Source: Brevibacillus choshinensis
GTDB taxonomy: Bacteria > Bacillota > Bacilli > Brevibacillales > Brevibacillaceae
DNA: 64,000 nucleotides
NCBI RefSeq assembly: GCF_001420695.1
Contig: NZ_LJJB01000007.1
Coordinates: 1,854,991-1,918,990 of the forward strand
Direction: 5' to 3'
The stretch's first letter is position 1. Each line of letters begins with the position of its first letter. The notes under the pieces are model-generated. The model saw nothing but the letters and a program-made list of their open reading frames with translations, was not told the DNA's origin and ran no database searches. The position numbers were made by a program, and so were the translations under genes. Shown here in pieces: positions 27,069-35,477 of the stretch.

Positions 27069-28469
27069 ATGAACAAAGTACAAGTCGTAAGCTATGTGCA
27101 GGAAAGTCTGCCGGAAGCAATCGAAAAGCTGAAGAAATATTTGAGTTTTCCTACAGTGTCCGCACAACATAAGGCGATTCCGGAAACGGTTGATTATGTA
27201 GCGCATATGATTCATGAGGTTGGCGGTGAGACACAAGTACTCGATGACCTTGGCGGAAATCCTGTCATTTATGCGTGTTTTGCAGCAGGCACTGAAGGGG
27301 ACGCTAGTAAGACCTTGCTCTATTACAACCATTACGATGTCCAGCCGCCGGAGCCTTTCAACGAGTGGAATACAGAGCCGTTCGATCCAACCGTGATCGA
27401 TGGAAAGCTCTATGCCCGCGGTGCTGCAGACAATAAAGGGGACCTCGTCGCCCGTTTGACTGCGATTCAGATTCTCCAACAGAAAAAGGGCGGGCTGCCT
27501 TGCAACATTAAATTCCTAATTGAAGGGGAAGAAGAAATCGGAAGCCCGAACTTGGAGCCTTACCTTCGAAAATACAAAGAGCTGTTCGCAGCGGATGCAT
27601 GCATTTGGGAATTCGGCGGCAAGGATGAGGCAGAGCATATCAGCATGGTTGCCGGAATTAAAGGAATGGCCTATCTGGAGCTTACTTGCGTTGGCGCAGA
27701 CATCGATATGCACTCTTCGGTAGGAGCGTATGTAGATAACGCTGCATGGCGCTTGGTTCAGGCCCTGGCATCCATGAAAAATCAACAAAATGAGATTTTG
27801 GTAGAAGGCTTCTTTGACGGAATTGAGGAACCGACAGAGGATGAAAAGAAAGTCGTTTCCGAATTGCCCTTCAGCGAAGAGGCAACTGCCCAGTTGTACG
27901 GTTTGAAGCGTCCTTTGATTACAGAGGCAAAAGGTGTAGATCCACGGGAAGCGATGGTGTTCCACCCGACCATGACGATATGCGGGTTGGACAGCGGCTA
28001 TACGGGAGAAGGCGCCAAGACAGTCTTGCCGAAGAATGCAAAAGCCAAGGTGGATTGCCGTTTGGTACCAGGTCAAGATCCGCAGCACATCTTGAAGTGC
28101 ATCGAGAATCATTTGGCCAAGCATGGCTTTACAGATATTTCGGTTACCATGATTAACGGTCAAAAAGCGTATCGCTCCGATTTCCATCATCCTTTTGTCG
28201 CTCATGTGCTAGATTCAGCTCGCGATATCTATGATAAGGAACCGGTTCTCGCTCCAAACGCGGCAGGAACTGGACCGATGTTCATCTTCGGGGAAGAGCT
28301 CAAACTGCCTGTAGTCAGCACAGGTGTGGGCTGGGTAGGTTGCAAAGTGCACGCTCCGAATGAATCCATTCGTCTGAAGGATTTTGAAGATGGCATCGCT
28401 CACATGGTGGTCATGCTCTCCGGTTTTGCCAACGCGCTGTCGGCGCAGGAAAAAGAAATTGAAGCGTAG
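27069..28469 (+). CDS. M20 family dipeptidase
   Basis: A 466-residue di-zinc exopeptidase of the M20/CNDP-like type. Metal and catalytic motifs are NHYDVQPPEP (His, Asp), GAADNKGD (bridging Asp region) and EGEEEIGS (Glu pair). The dimerisation lid (KGMAYLELTC, then DMHSS) is in the middle, and the C-terminal His region VGWVGCKVHAPNESI is present. Clear ribosome site TAGGAGGAG. Last gene of the peptide cluster, where it would cleave the dipeptides left by import and the S9 enzymes. Confidence 0.92.
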   Translation: MNKVQVVSYVQESLPEAIEKLKKYLSFPTVSAQHKAIPETVDYVAHMIHEVGGETQVLDDLGGNPVIYACFAAGTEGDASKTLLYYNHYDVQPPEPFNEWNTEPFDPTVIDGKLYARGAADNKGDLVARLTAIQILQQKKGGLPCNIKFLIEGEEEIGSPNLEPYLRKYKELFAADACIWEFGGKDEAEHISMVAGIKGMAYLELTCVGADIDMHSSVGAYVDNAAWRLVQALASMKNQQNEILVEGFFDGIEEPTEDEKKVVSELPFSEEATAQLYGLKRPLITEAKGVDPREAMVFHPTMTICGLDSGYTGEGAKTVLPKNAKAKVDCRLVPGQDPQHILKCIENHLAKHGFTDISVTMINGQKAYRSDFHHPFVAHVLDSARDIYDKEPVLAPNAAGTGPMFIFGEELKLPVVSTGVGWVGCKVHAPNESIRLKDFEDGIAHMVVMLSGFANALSAQEKEIEA

Positions 28470-28781
28470 GGAATTCCGATCCCAAAATGGAGGCCTTGTC
28501 AGATGCAGGGTCTCCTTTTCCTATTTGATTGTTTTTAGCAGCAGTTAGGGACCATCCAATATTCAATTATATGAAGCTATTAGGAATGAAGCTGCAGACT
28601 GCCTGCATCACTAATTTACTTTACGATGATGATCACGGCGAAGAAAAGTTACTGTTTTTTGAACAGTCAGCTTCAATATCTTTCGATGGGAAATCCTTTT
28701 TTGATCTTATTTATTAAGACGCTAAGGCTAAAAATGTTGAAATAGATCTGAGCTGCAAAGTTATCCCTTCAAATATTAAGC
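28470..28781. other. Intergenic stretch after the dipeptidase gene
   Basis: A weak stem (GGAGGCC with GGGTCTCC, then TTTTCC) at about 28488-28516 may end the operon. A 62-codon open frame at 28529-28717 has no ribosome site or recognisable family, and I do not call it a gene. Confidence 0.4.
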
Positions 28782-29195
28782 TTGTTACATAACAAACAAT
28801 TGAACAGAATTACCGACAGAATATGCAAAGGACTTGGCTGGAGCGGGGAAGAGAAGGTGACTCCTCATGGATTTCGGACCAGCATCGCAGCAATTTTAGA
28901 CGAACGGAGGAATATCAGTCTAGATGCAATTAAATACCTTTTAGGTCACAGGAATCAAGAAAACATTCATTATTACTTACGGAGAGATCAGAGGAAGATT
29001 AATCAGTTACGACAAGAATTAACGAAGATTGAGGAAGAACTGGACAGTAGCTTACATAACGATATTATGGTTAAAAACAATAATGTAATGAATTCGCTAG
29101 AAGAAGGGAGTAGCATAGCGAAGGAAGTAATGTTTTCGTCAATAACGGAAGATGTATTGATAAAACTGTTAGAATCCTATCCCAAACTAGCATAA
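28782..29195 (+). pseudogene. Tyrosine recombinase (phage-type integrase), C-terminal fragment
   Basis: About 137 residues of the catalytic domain remain. They include TPHGFRTS (the HxxR box), then IKYLLGHRNQ with the second His, then ENIHYYLRRD with the tyrosine nucleophile. The N-terminal arm- and core-binding domains and the first catalytic Arg are absent upstream, and the only start is a TTG without a ribosome site. A glutamate- and serine-rich tail of about 60 residues follows. A relic of an integrated element; no attachment sites were identified. Confidence 0.8.
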
Positions 29196-29349
29196 CACTT
29201 ATCGAAAAAGGAATTGTTCAAGATGATCAAGAAGCTCAGAAAAAATAAAAGTTTTAATCCTATTAACAAATTAAATGTTACAAAATTTAAATCAAATTAA
29301 ATTTCAGTTTATGAAAATGCTATTTCATGAACTGAAACGAAAAATGATA

Positions 29350-29398
29350 AACCTCCTCTCTATCGAGATACCACTTATAGAGAAGAGGTTTTTTTTGG
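29350..29398 (+). terminator. Strong terminator-like hairpin
   Basis: 14-base arms at 29350-29363 and 29377-29390 (AACCTCCTCTCTAT with ATAGAGAAGAGGTT) followed by eight T residues. No intact gene precedes it. The frame after it to 29545 (IGRIACFLNGDAFESPTGNG, then GIVYPEGTIAYERYGSQPLW) looks like the end of some lost gene. From 29546 to 29858 I see nothing. Confidence 0.65.
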
Positions 29399-29858
29399 AC
29401 AAGGGATTGGACGGATTGCTTGCTTCTTGAATGGTGATGCTTTCGAATCACCAACTGGCAACGGTTTCGGCATCGTCTACCCTGAAGGAACGATTGCATA
29501 CGAACGGTATGGTTCCCAGCCATTGTGGACTGCAGAAATTTGGTAAGGTCAATGGGAATTTCTGATTTTTGGTTTATTATTAGTATTGAAGAACAAGCGC
29601 GTGCCTAAGGGTATACTCTTTATTACTTACCAATGCTCATATGCATTTAGGAGATTTACCTTAGAATTTTTACGCGGTGATACACCTCGATATCTATTCA
29701 ATTGGTCTACAGCTCAATCGGACCAGTATTGAGGTAATAGTTATTATGCACACAATTTTAGCTTACCTGGTAAAACGCGATCGTGTCAGTAAAACGTCCG
29801 AGATAAATGCATAAGAACAAGAGTATCGTTTCATTCGAACGACTGAGAGGTGCTACAA

Positions 29859-30554
29859 GTGTCCACCATTCTTATTGTTGATGATGAGCCGCAAATCCTT
29901 GAAATTCTGTCTTCTTATTTGAGAAAGGAAGGGTACCACGTTATCACGGCAGAAGACGGTAGGCAAGCACTGGAATGTGCGGCCACCTATCCAATTAGTC
30001 TTATCATCCTCGATCTAATGTTGCCAGACATGACCGGTGAAAATGTATGCAGGGAAATTCGTAAAGCTTCAAGAGTGCCGATCTTGATGTTGACGGCCAA
30101 AAGTGGGGAGGCCGACAGAATCACCGGGTTAGAGATTGGGGCAGATGATTATATTGTAAAACCGTTTAGTCCTCGTGAGTTAGTAGCGAGGGTTAGGGCC
30201 ATATTGAGGAGAATAGGGGAGTATCAGGTATTGAGCGACCTTATCGGAATGGGTGACTTGATGATATCATTACGTGAGAAAAACGTTACAAAGAAGGGGC
30301 AAGCTGTAGAAATGACACCCAATGAGTTTCGCTTGCTTACCACCTTGGTACGTCACCCTGGCCGAACATGGTCTCGTGATGAATTGGTGGAGGAAGTACT
30401 TGGAATGGACTTCATTGGAAGTGACCGAACGATTGACACGCACATTAAAAACTTGCGTCAAAAACTTGAAGACGATCCAAAAGAACCAAAGTACATTAAA
30501 ACAGTGTACGGATTGGGTTACCGCTTTGACAATCCCGCCAAGAATGGGGGATAA
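29859..30554 (+). CDS. OmpR/PhoB-family response regulator
   Basis: A 231-residue two-domain response regulator. The receiver has the acidic pocket VDDEP, phospho-acceptor Asp in LIILDLMLPDMTG, and the Lys in IVKPFSPREL. The C-terminal Trans_reg_C winged helix includes MTPNEFRLLTTLVRHPGR and DRTIDTHIKNLRQKLEDDP. GTG at 29859 is 8 bp after GAGAGG and gives the canonical STILIVDDEP start (an earlier GTG at 29850 overlaps that site). The kinase gene follows 3 bp downstream. The target is unknown; the multicopper oxidase gene lies next along. Confidence 0.93.
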   Translation: MSTILIVDDEPQILEILSSYLRKEGYHVITAEDGRQALECAATYPISLIILDLMLPDMTGENVCREIRKASRVPILMLTAKSGEADRITGLEIGADDYIVKPFSPRELVARVRAILRRIGEYQVLSDLIGMGDLMISLREKNVTKKGQAVEMTPNEFRLLTTLVRHPGRTWSRDELVEEVLGMDFIGSDRTIDTHIKNLRQKLEDDPKEPKYIKTVYGLGYRFDNPAKNGG

Positions 30555-30557
30555 CAG

Positions 30558-31901
30558 ATGAAGAGCATATGGATGAGACTGGCGCTTGCCTTAATGGCTG
30601 TTAGCGCCAGTGGCATTCTTATATCTACGATTCTCTCCATCAAAGAGATGAATTATCATTTTTCACTTTATGTGAGTGATGTAAATCAACAGCACCAGCA
30701 AGATCTCCTCGACATCCTTCAGAGTGAGTATCAACGGGGACAAGGATGGAACGATCGAACTCAGTTGAAACTGGAATCAGCTTCACGAGTACTCGGATTG
30801 CAAATTGCTCTGTTTGATAATGAGAGAAAACTCATACGAACGTTTGGGAAAACGGTTAGTTCAGCTTTTACGAGTAAAGAAGACATGATCCCTATAAGGG
30901 AACAGGGAATTACGGTAGGGTACATCGACATCCAGTATGACAACTCTAATGCAATGTCCTTGGAGGAACACTTTCAGATTGCTCATACAAATGCAATGCA
31001 GTGGACGATGATTGCATTGCTTCTACTGGTATGTATCGCTAGCATATTCATCGCTAAACGTATAGCCAAGCCAATCGTTAATATTAGTGACGCTGCCCAA
31101 ACTGTTTCAAAAGGGGATCTGTCTGTACGGGTAGCCCTTCCTCAAGGTAAAGACGAGCTGTCCGGTTTGGTCCAATCGTTTAATAATCTAGTTGAAAACC
31201 TCCAAAGACAAGAGGAACTGAGGAAACGACTCACTTCTGATATCGCCCACGAGTTGCGAACGCCATTAAATACATTACTTGCACAAACGGAAGGCATGCT
31301 GGATGGGATTTGGGAAGCGTCCCCAGAGCATCTAGAGGCTACTCGTTCCGAAGTGCTGCGACTCATCAGGATCGTAAACGATTTGGACCAAGTGATTCAA
31401 GCGGAAGCCGGGGCATTGAATATCTCTCAAGAAGTAATAAATCTGAGCCAGGTTGTTGAAAACATTGTGGGTTCAATGACAGCAGCATTTCAGCTTCAGG
31501 GGATACATATAACGAGTCAACTGAAAACTGCGGGGTGGATTACAGGCGATAAACAAAGAATAGCTCAAGTAGTTTCAAATTTGATTACAAATTCTTTGAA
31601 GCATAGCAAAAAAGGTGGTAAGGTCATTGTTTCTGTTGAAAAAAAAGGGGAAATCATTGAGGTTAAGGTAATAGATAGTGGAACCGGTATATCATCGGAT
31701 GATTTGCCATTTGTATTTGAACGATTTTATCGAGGAGATCGTTCTCGTAACAGGGAAAAAGGCGGAACGGGTCTCGGTTTGACCATTGTGAAGGGAATTG
31801 TTGAGGCACATCAAGGTAATATAACTATCGAAAGTGAAGTAGGTAAGGGAACAACGGTAACATTAAGGTTCCCTGTGACTGAGAGTAGCTCACAAAATTA
31901 A
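30558..31901 (+). CDS. Sensor histidine kinase (BaeS-like)
   Basis: A 447-residue membrane kinase. Two hydrophobic segments (about residues 7-27 and 153-173) enclose an extracytoplasmic sensor of about 125 residues, followed by HAMP, the dimerisation H-box DIAHELRTPLNTLL, N-box NLITNSLKHS, G1 DSGTGISSDDLPFVFERFYR and G2 GGTGLGLTIVKG. All catalytic boxes are intact. No metal-binding cluster is obvious in the sensor, so the link to the neighbouring copper genes is positional only. Confidence 0.93.
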   Translation: MKSIWMRLALALMAVSASGILISTILSIKEMNYHFSLYVSDVNQQHQQDLLDILQSEYQRGQGWNDRTQLKLESASRVLGLQIALFDNERKLIRTFGKTVSSAFTSKEDMIPIREQGITVGYIDIQYDNSNAMSLEEHFQIAHTNAMQWTMIALLLLVCIASIFIAKRIAKPIVNISDAAQTVSKGDLSVRVALPQGKDELSGLVQSFNNLVENLQRQEELRKRLTSDIAHELRTPLNTLLAQTEGMLDGIWEASPEHLEATRSEVLRLIRIVNDLDQVIQAEAGALNISQEVINLSQVVENIVGSMTAAFQLQGIHITSQLKTAGWITGDKQRIAQVVSNLITNSLKHSKKGGKVIVSVEKKGEIIEVKVIDSGTGISSDDLPFVFERFYRGDRSRNREKGGTGLGLTIVKGIVEAHQGNITIESEVGKGTTVTLRFPVTESSSQN

Positions 31902-32302
31902 GTAGGTCAGGAGATAAGGACCAGCCACCCACGATGAACGGTATCACGAAAATGATGGATGCGGTGAATTCATCCGAGGGACAAGAAATGATGAAGATAT
32001 GCAGCAAGTCATGTATTTCAATCATGAACGTACCATTTTGCGTCAGGAATAGATTGTTTCAGTCTTTTTCACATACTGTACCATGACAGTCGACACGGGC
32101 ATGGATAAATCCTTTACCGCTCCTTTTGTTGACACCGTATTTGTTTAATTACGCTCATTATTCATATAACGATTACGGAGCCACTTACTATTATTATGGT
32201 GTTATCCCCGTGGTTTTCCTCCATATCCGGCTCCGTAAAGAGAGTACTATTGAAAAAGAGCTAGTGACTTTGACGAATAGCTCTTATTCCACTTCAAACA
32301 AG
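31902..32302. other. Decayed sequence between kinase and oxidase genes
   Basis: A 50-codon frame at 31934-32086 (MNGITKMMDAVNSSEGQEMM) lacks a ribosome site. From about 32132 one frame reads YLFNYAHYSYNDYGATYYYY then GVIPVVFLHIRLRKES and stops at 32305, like the end of a small membrane protein. Both appear to be remnants; I do not recognise the families. Confidence 0.4.
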
Positions 32303-32340
32303 TAAAAAAAGGGTAGGAACGATTGTTCCTACCCTTTTCT
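32303..32340. terminator. Bidirectional terminator
   Basis: Perfect 10-bp arms, GGGTAGGAAC (32311-32320) and GTTCCTACCC (32325-32334), with A-run upstream and T-run downstream. It ends the minus-strand multicopper oxidase gene and any plus-strand read-through. Confidence 0.85.
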
Positions 32341-32347
32341 CATTCTG

Positions 32348-34045
32348 TTACTCTGGCATATTATTCACGCTTGGATCGATGGTAAAGTCAGGTTTGAAAC
32401 CTTCGTATTTCACTTCGCTCATCATACCCTGCGAAGCATGCCCCAGATCATGACAGTGGAACATCCAGTTCCCTGGATTGTCAGCCTTGAAGGCAACGAC
32501 ATATTCCTCTCCGGGGAGAATGTTAAGCGTATCTTTCACCAACGGAGAACCGGAAATAGGTTTCCCGTTTTTACTCAATACCTGGAAGAAGTGACCATGC
32601 AGATGCATTGGGTGAATGTCCTTTGGAGAGTTGTTTACCATTTTGACTTTCACCAAGTCACCTTCTTTCACGTTGAGAGGAGGTGTGTCCGGGAACGTCT
32701 TACCATTGATCGTGAAGGCCATCTTTCCGTTGCTCATATTCGTATTTAAATCCATCGCATACTCAATGTCATATTTATCATCCAGAGAGAAGTTACCTTT
32801 TGCGGCTTCACCGTATTTTGTGATATCCACCAGGGGCAGTTCACCCGTATCCGATTTCGGAGAAGCATTCTCAGAACCTTCATAGACGATTGGAACTGCT
32901 AGAGATTTTGCTCCCGGATTCGTACTGTGTTCATCCAGCAACCACTTGCCAGGGTTATTTGCGACAAACTCGATATCATAACGCTCACCCGGAGCGATGT
33001 TCAGCAATTGCCCGTTAACCAAAGGTGGGTTGTTAATCGGTTGACCATCTGTTGAAACGATCTTAAAATCATGGCCAGGCAAATGTATTTTGTGAGAGAG
33101 GTAGCCCGCGTTTACCAGACGGATTCTCACTTTTTCTCCCTCTTTTACTTTTAGAGGTTGTATGGCAGAACCTGTCTTCCCGTTTGCAGAAAAGATCTTG
33201 TACATCAGCGGCATCATTTCGGCATCGCTCATATTGCTCATGTCCGTACTGGTGTTGTTAGTGCTAGTTCCGTGGTTCATGCTGCTCATATCCGTGCTAG
33301 AGTTAGTAGTACTGCTTCCGTGGTTCATGTTATTCATATTCATATTTGAGTGACTGGAGTTACTAGCATTATTATCCGTTCCTGTTCCACCACCACCGTG
33401 CATATCGGCCATGCTATCATCTTGCATCCATTCATCCAAGACAAGCGTGAAGTCTTTGTCAACTGGTTCGGCATTCTTAGGCTCTACTACAATTGATCCA
33501 TACAGACCTTTGTCAACTTGGTCAACGCTGTTTTGGTGCGAGTGATACCAGTAAGTCCCCGGTACATCCACCTTAAATTGATACGTGAAACTCTCTCTCG
33601 GTTTAACTGCGTTTTGCGTTACACCTGGTATTCCGTCCATATTGTTTGGAACAGGCAATCCATGCCAGTGAATCGTAACGGGCTCTGGCAGTTCGTTGTT
33701 CAAAAAAACCTTTATCGTTTCACCTTGTTTGACGCGCAACTGCGGACCAGGCACGGTTCCGTTATAGGTCCAGGCTGTTTTCATGGTGTTGTCATCAAGA
33801 TGCAGCATACTTTCTTTTGCTGTTAGCGTAAAAGTGTTGCCTGTAAGAACTTCAAATGCTGAATCTGCAGAGGCAGACATTTGCTTGGGCTGTTCAGTAT
33901 TTTCAGAACTCATAGAGCCCATTTTTGACATATCATGGCCTTGCATATTATTTTGGGTATTATTCGAACAAGCAGACAACACTAAAACACCCGTTAAAAC
34001 GATCGGAAGTGCCATCCACTTTTTCATTCGTTTCTTGTTGGTCAT
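32348..34045 (-). CDS. Multicopper oxidase lipoprotein with Met/His-rich insert
   Basis: A 565-residue extracytoplasmic laccase-like enzyme, probably oxidising Cu(I) or phenolic substrates. The lipobox is L-S-A-C near residue 26. Copper ligands are all present: HWHG, YWYHSHQ, HPMHLHGHFF and the C-terminal HCHDLGHASQGMM with the type 1 Cys and axial Met. Between the first two cupredoxin domains lies a low-complexity insert with repeated MNHG, STDMS and NMS units, likely a copper-binding loop like that of CueO. The leader region also has Met/His pairs (MQGHDMSKMGSM). Start chosen after AAAGGAGG. It heads the metal island. Confidence 0.93.
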   Translation of the reverse strand: MTNKKRMKKWMALPIVLTGVLVLSACSNNTQNNMQGHDMSKMGSMSSENTEQPKQMSASADSAFEVLTGNTFTLTAKESMLHLDDNTMKTAWTYNGTVPGPQLRVKQGETIKVFLNNELPEPVTIHWHGLPVPNNMDGIPGVTQNAVKPRESFTYQFKVDVPGTYWYHSHQNSVDQVDKGLYGSIVVEPKNAEPVDKDFTLVLDEWMQDDSMADMHGGGGTGTDNNASNSSHSNMNMNNMNHGSSTTNSSTDMSSMNHGTSTNNTSTDMSNMSDAEMMPLMYKIFSANGKTGSAIQPLKVKEGEKVRIRLVNAGYLSHKIHLPGHDFKIVSTDGQPINNPPLVNGQLLNIAPGERYDIEFVANNPGKWLLDEHSTNPGAKSLAVPIVYEGSENASPKSDTGELPLVDITKYGEAAKGNFSLDDKYDIEYAMDLNTNMSNGKMAFTINGKTFPDTPPLNVKEGDLVKVKMVNNSPKDIHPMHLHGHFFQVLSKNGKPISGSPLVKDTLNILPGEEYVVAFKADNPGNWMFHCHDLGHASQGMMSEVKYEGFKPDFTIDPSVNNMPE

Positions 34046-34287
34046 TTTTGAATCCTCCTTTACGACTTCTAGGTGAAGAATAGCATACGATTGTGAAGAA
34101 AAGATGGAGATGGACTGAGGAACTACCTGTGGGTATACGTAGATTTAATGCAAGGCAAGAATGTACAAGAGATGGATCCCATGTGGTAAATGTGTCAAAG
34201 TACTCGGGGAAGGAAAAGTCCTTAAAGCGAAGGAAAAGTAAAACCATAGGTAGGTAACAAAAGAAAAGATATAAAAAAATTTAGGTA

Positions 34288-34316
34288 TTGAATACCCTAC
34301 AGGGGTATAGTAATAT
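34288..34316 (+). promoter_or_regulatory. CsoR-type operator within a promoter
   Basis: TTGAAT (34288-34293) and TAATAT (34311-34316) are 17 bp apart. The 17-bp palindrome ATACCC-TACAG-GGGTAT (34292-34308) fills the spacer, the classic layout for CsoR repression. It would drive the copA remnant and the copZ gene at 34707, and could influence the divergent oxidase gene. Confidence 0.8.
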
Positions 34317-34374
34317 GTGATTAGAAAGAGGTCTGGATTTTCTTGGAGATGTCGGCCTAATCAACAACACAACC

Positions 34375-34691
34375 ATGGTCAAAGAGGCGAATGAAAACAG
34401 TGCAAGCCTGAAGATCGAGGGGATCGCCTGTGCATCCCGTGCGATTCGAATTGAAAAAGGGTAAGGCAAGTTGGAAGGTGTCAAGCAGGTAAAAGTAAAT
34501 TACGCATTGGAAAAATCGGAATCCCGGTTGCTGCTATAGATTTATTGGCACCTTGGGTTGCAGGGGCTGCAATGCCATTTAGTTCTGTATCTGTTGTTCT
34601 TAATGCGCTGCGTCTCAAGCGTTTGAAGATTAGATACGCGTTCCAGGCTAATGAAGCAGACTGTAATCCAAGATTAAAATTAATCCATTAA
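34375..34691 (+). pseudogene. copA: copA copper ATPase with internal deletion
   Basis: The first part reads [20 protein letters not shown], a first heavy-metal domain whose second cysteine is now Arg (CASR), followed by a TAA after EKG and then [16 protein letters not shown]. It jumps directly to [19 protein letters not shown] and [16 protein letters not shown], the end of the last membrane segments of CopA. About 700 central codons are missing relative to the intact gene at 58055. It lies between a CsoR-type promoter and copZ, where an intact copA would be expected. Confidence 0.88.
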
Positions 34692-34706
34692 AAAGGAGAG
34701 AGAAAA

Positions 34707-34910
34707 ATGTCTATTACACTAAACGTTCAAGGAATGTCCTGCAACCACTGCGTAAACTCCATTGAAGGGGCTCTTAATAAACTTGAAGGTGTTAGCACAG
34801 CAAAAGTTTCCCTTGAGGATAATCAGGTTAGCGTTACCTTTGATGAATCCGTTGTTTCTCTTGATAAAGTAAAGGAAACAATCGAAGATCAGGGATACGA
34901 TGTCGTCTAA
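34707..34910 (+). CDS. copZ: Copper chaperone CopZ
   Basis: A 67-residue HMA-fold Cu(I) chaperone. The metal loop is GMSCNHC and the C-terminus DQGYDVV is typical of Bacillales CopZ. In the cytosol it passes Cu(I) to CopA and to CsoR. AAGGAGAG ribosome site. The adjacent copA is deleted, so its partner must be the ATPase at 58055. This is one of three copZ genes here; the three proteins differ at many positions and are not recent copies. Confidence 0.93.
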   Translation: MSITLNVQGMSCNHCVNSIEGALNKLEGVSTAKVSLEDNQVSVTFDESVVSLDKVKETIEDQGYDVV

Positions 34911-35004
34911 GGTAGTTTATGTGAGAAAGGCTGCGGTTAAAAATCGTAGCTTTTCTTTGAAGTGATAGATTTCAGAATGTTTTAAAAATAGAGTTGGACA
35001 TGAT

Positions 35005-35442
35005 ATGGCAAATTGTTGTCACATCACCATTGAAACAGATTCTCCAGGAACATTGTGTCCATCATGCTATCAAAGTGGTAAGGGTGTAAAGGTAATCACA
35101 TTGAAATCCTCAGTATCGCTAGCAAAGTTACATCCCAAACTGAATTATTCTTTTTGTTTATCCTCCCATTGTGAAGTGGTGTATTACTGTGAATTGAACA
35201 CATTTCGTACCCAAGATCTTAAAGTGCCTGTATTCCAAAAGGATACCGGATCAGAAGTGCCAGTTTGTTACTGTTTTGGATTGTCGAGAGCAAGTTTGAT
35301 CTCAGTAGTAACAGCCAACCCTATTGATTTTATTCGTGAACAGATTAAAGAGAATCGTTGTAGTTATGAAGTAAATAATCCTCAAGGGGCATGTTGCTTA
35401 GGGAACGTATCGCTTGTGGTTCAACAAATGGGCAAGAAATAA
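35005..35442 (+). CDS. Stand-alone CopZ N-terminal-type [2Fe-2S]/zinc protein
   Basis: A 145-residue protein resembling the amino-terminal domain of the archaeal CopZ described from Archaeoglobus. A zinc-ribbon-like half has CPSC and FCLSSHCEVVYY, followed by a BFD-like [2Fe-2S] half with VCYCFGLSR and the pair in NPQGACCLG. No HMA domain is attached; the HMA-only CopZ is encoded just upstream at 34707. The archaeal domain can reduce Cu(II), so a redox role in copper delivery is plausible. The ribosome site before ATG 35005 is weak. The gene leads into the siroheme-reductase-like gene. Confidence 0.8.
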   Translation: MANCCHITIETDSPGTLCPSCYQSGKGVKVITLKSSVSLAKLHPKLNYSFCLSSHCEVVYYCELNTFRTQDLKVPVFQKDTGSEVPVCYCFGLSRASLISVVTANPIDFIREQIKENRCSYEVNNPQGACCLGNVSLVVQQMGKK

Positions 35443-35477
35443 GGGATTTCATTTTGTGGTCGGGGGAGGAAATATCC

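Noticed and set aside
28529-28717. A 62-codon open frame after the dipeptidase gene
   Set aside because: No ribosome site, no recognisable family, and AT-rich decayed surroundings.
32303-32340. Possible small RNA at the perfect hairpin
   Set aside because: Placement between converging transcription and the flanking A/T runs fit a simple bidirectional terminator.
33158-33353. Repetitive frames opposite the Met/His insert of the multicopper oxidase
   Set aside because: They mirror the tandem codons of the oxidase insert and are not independent genes.
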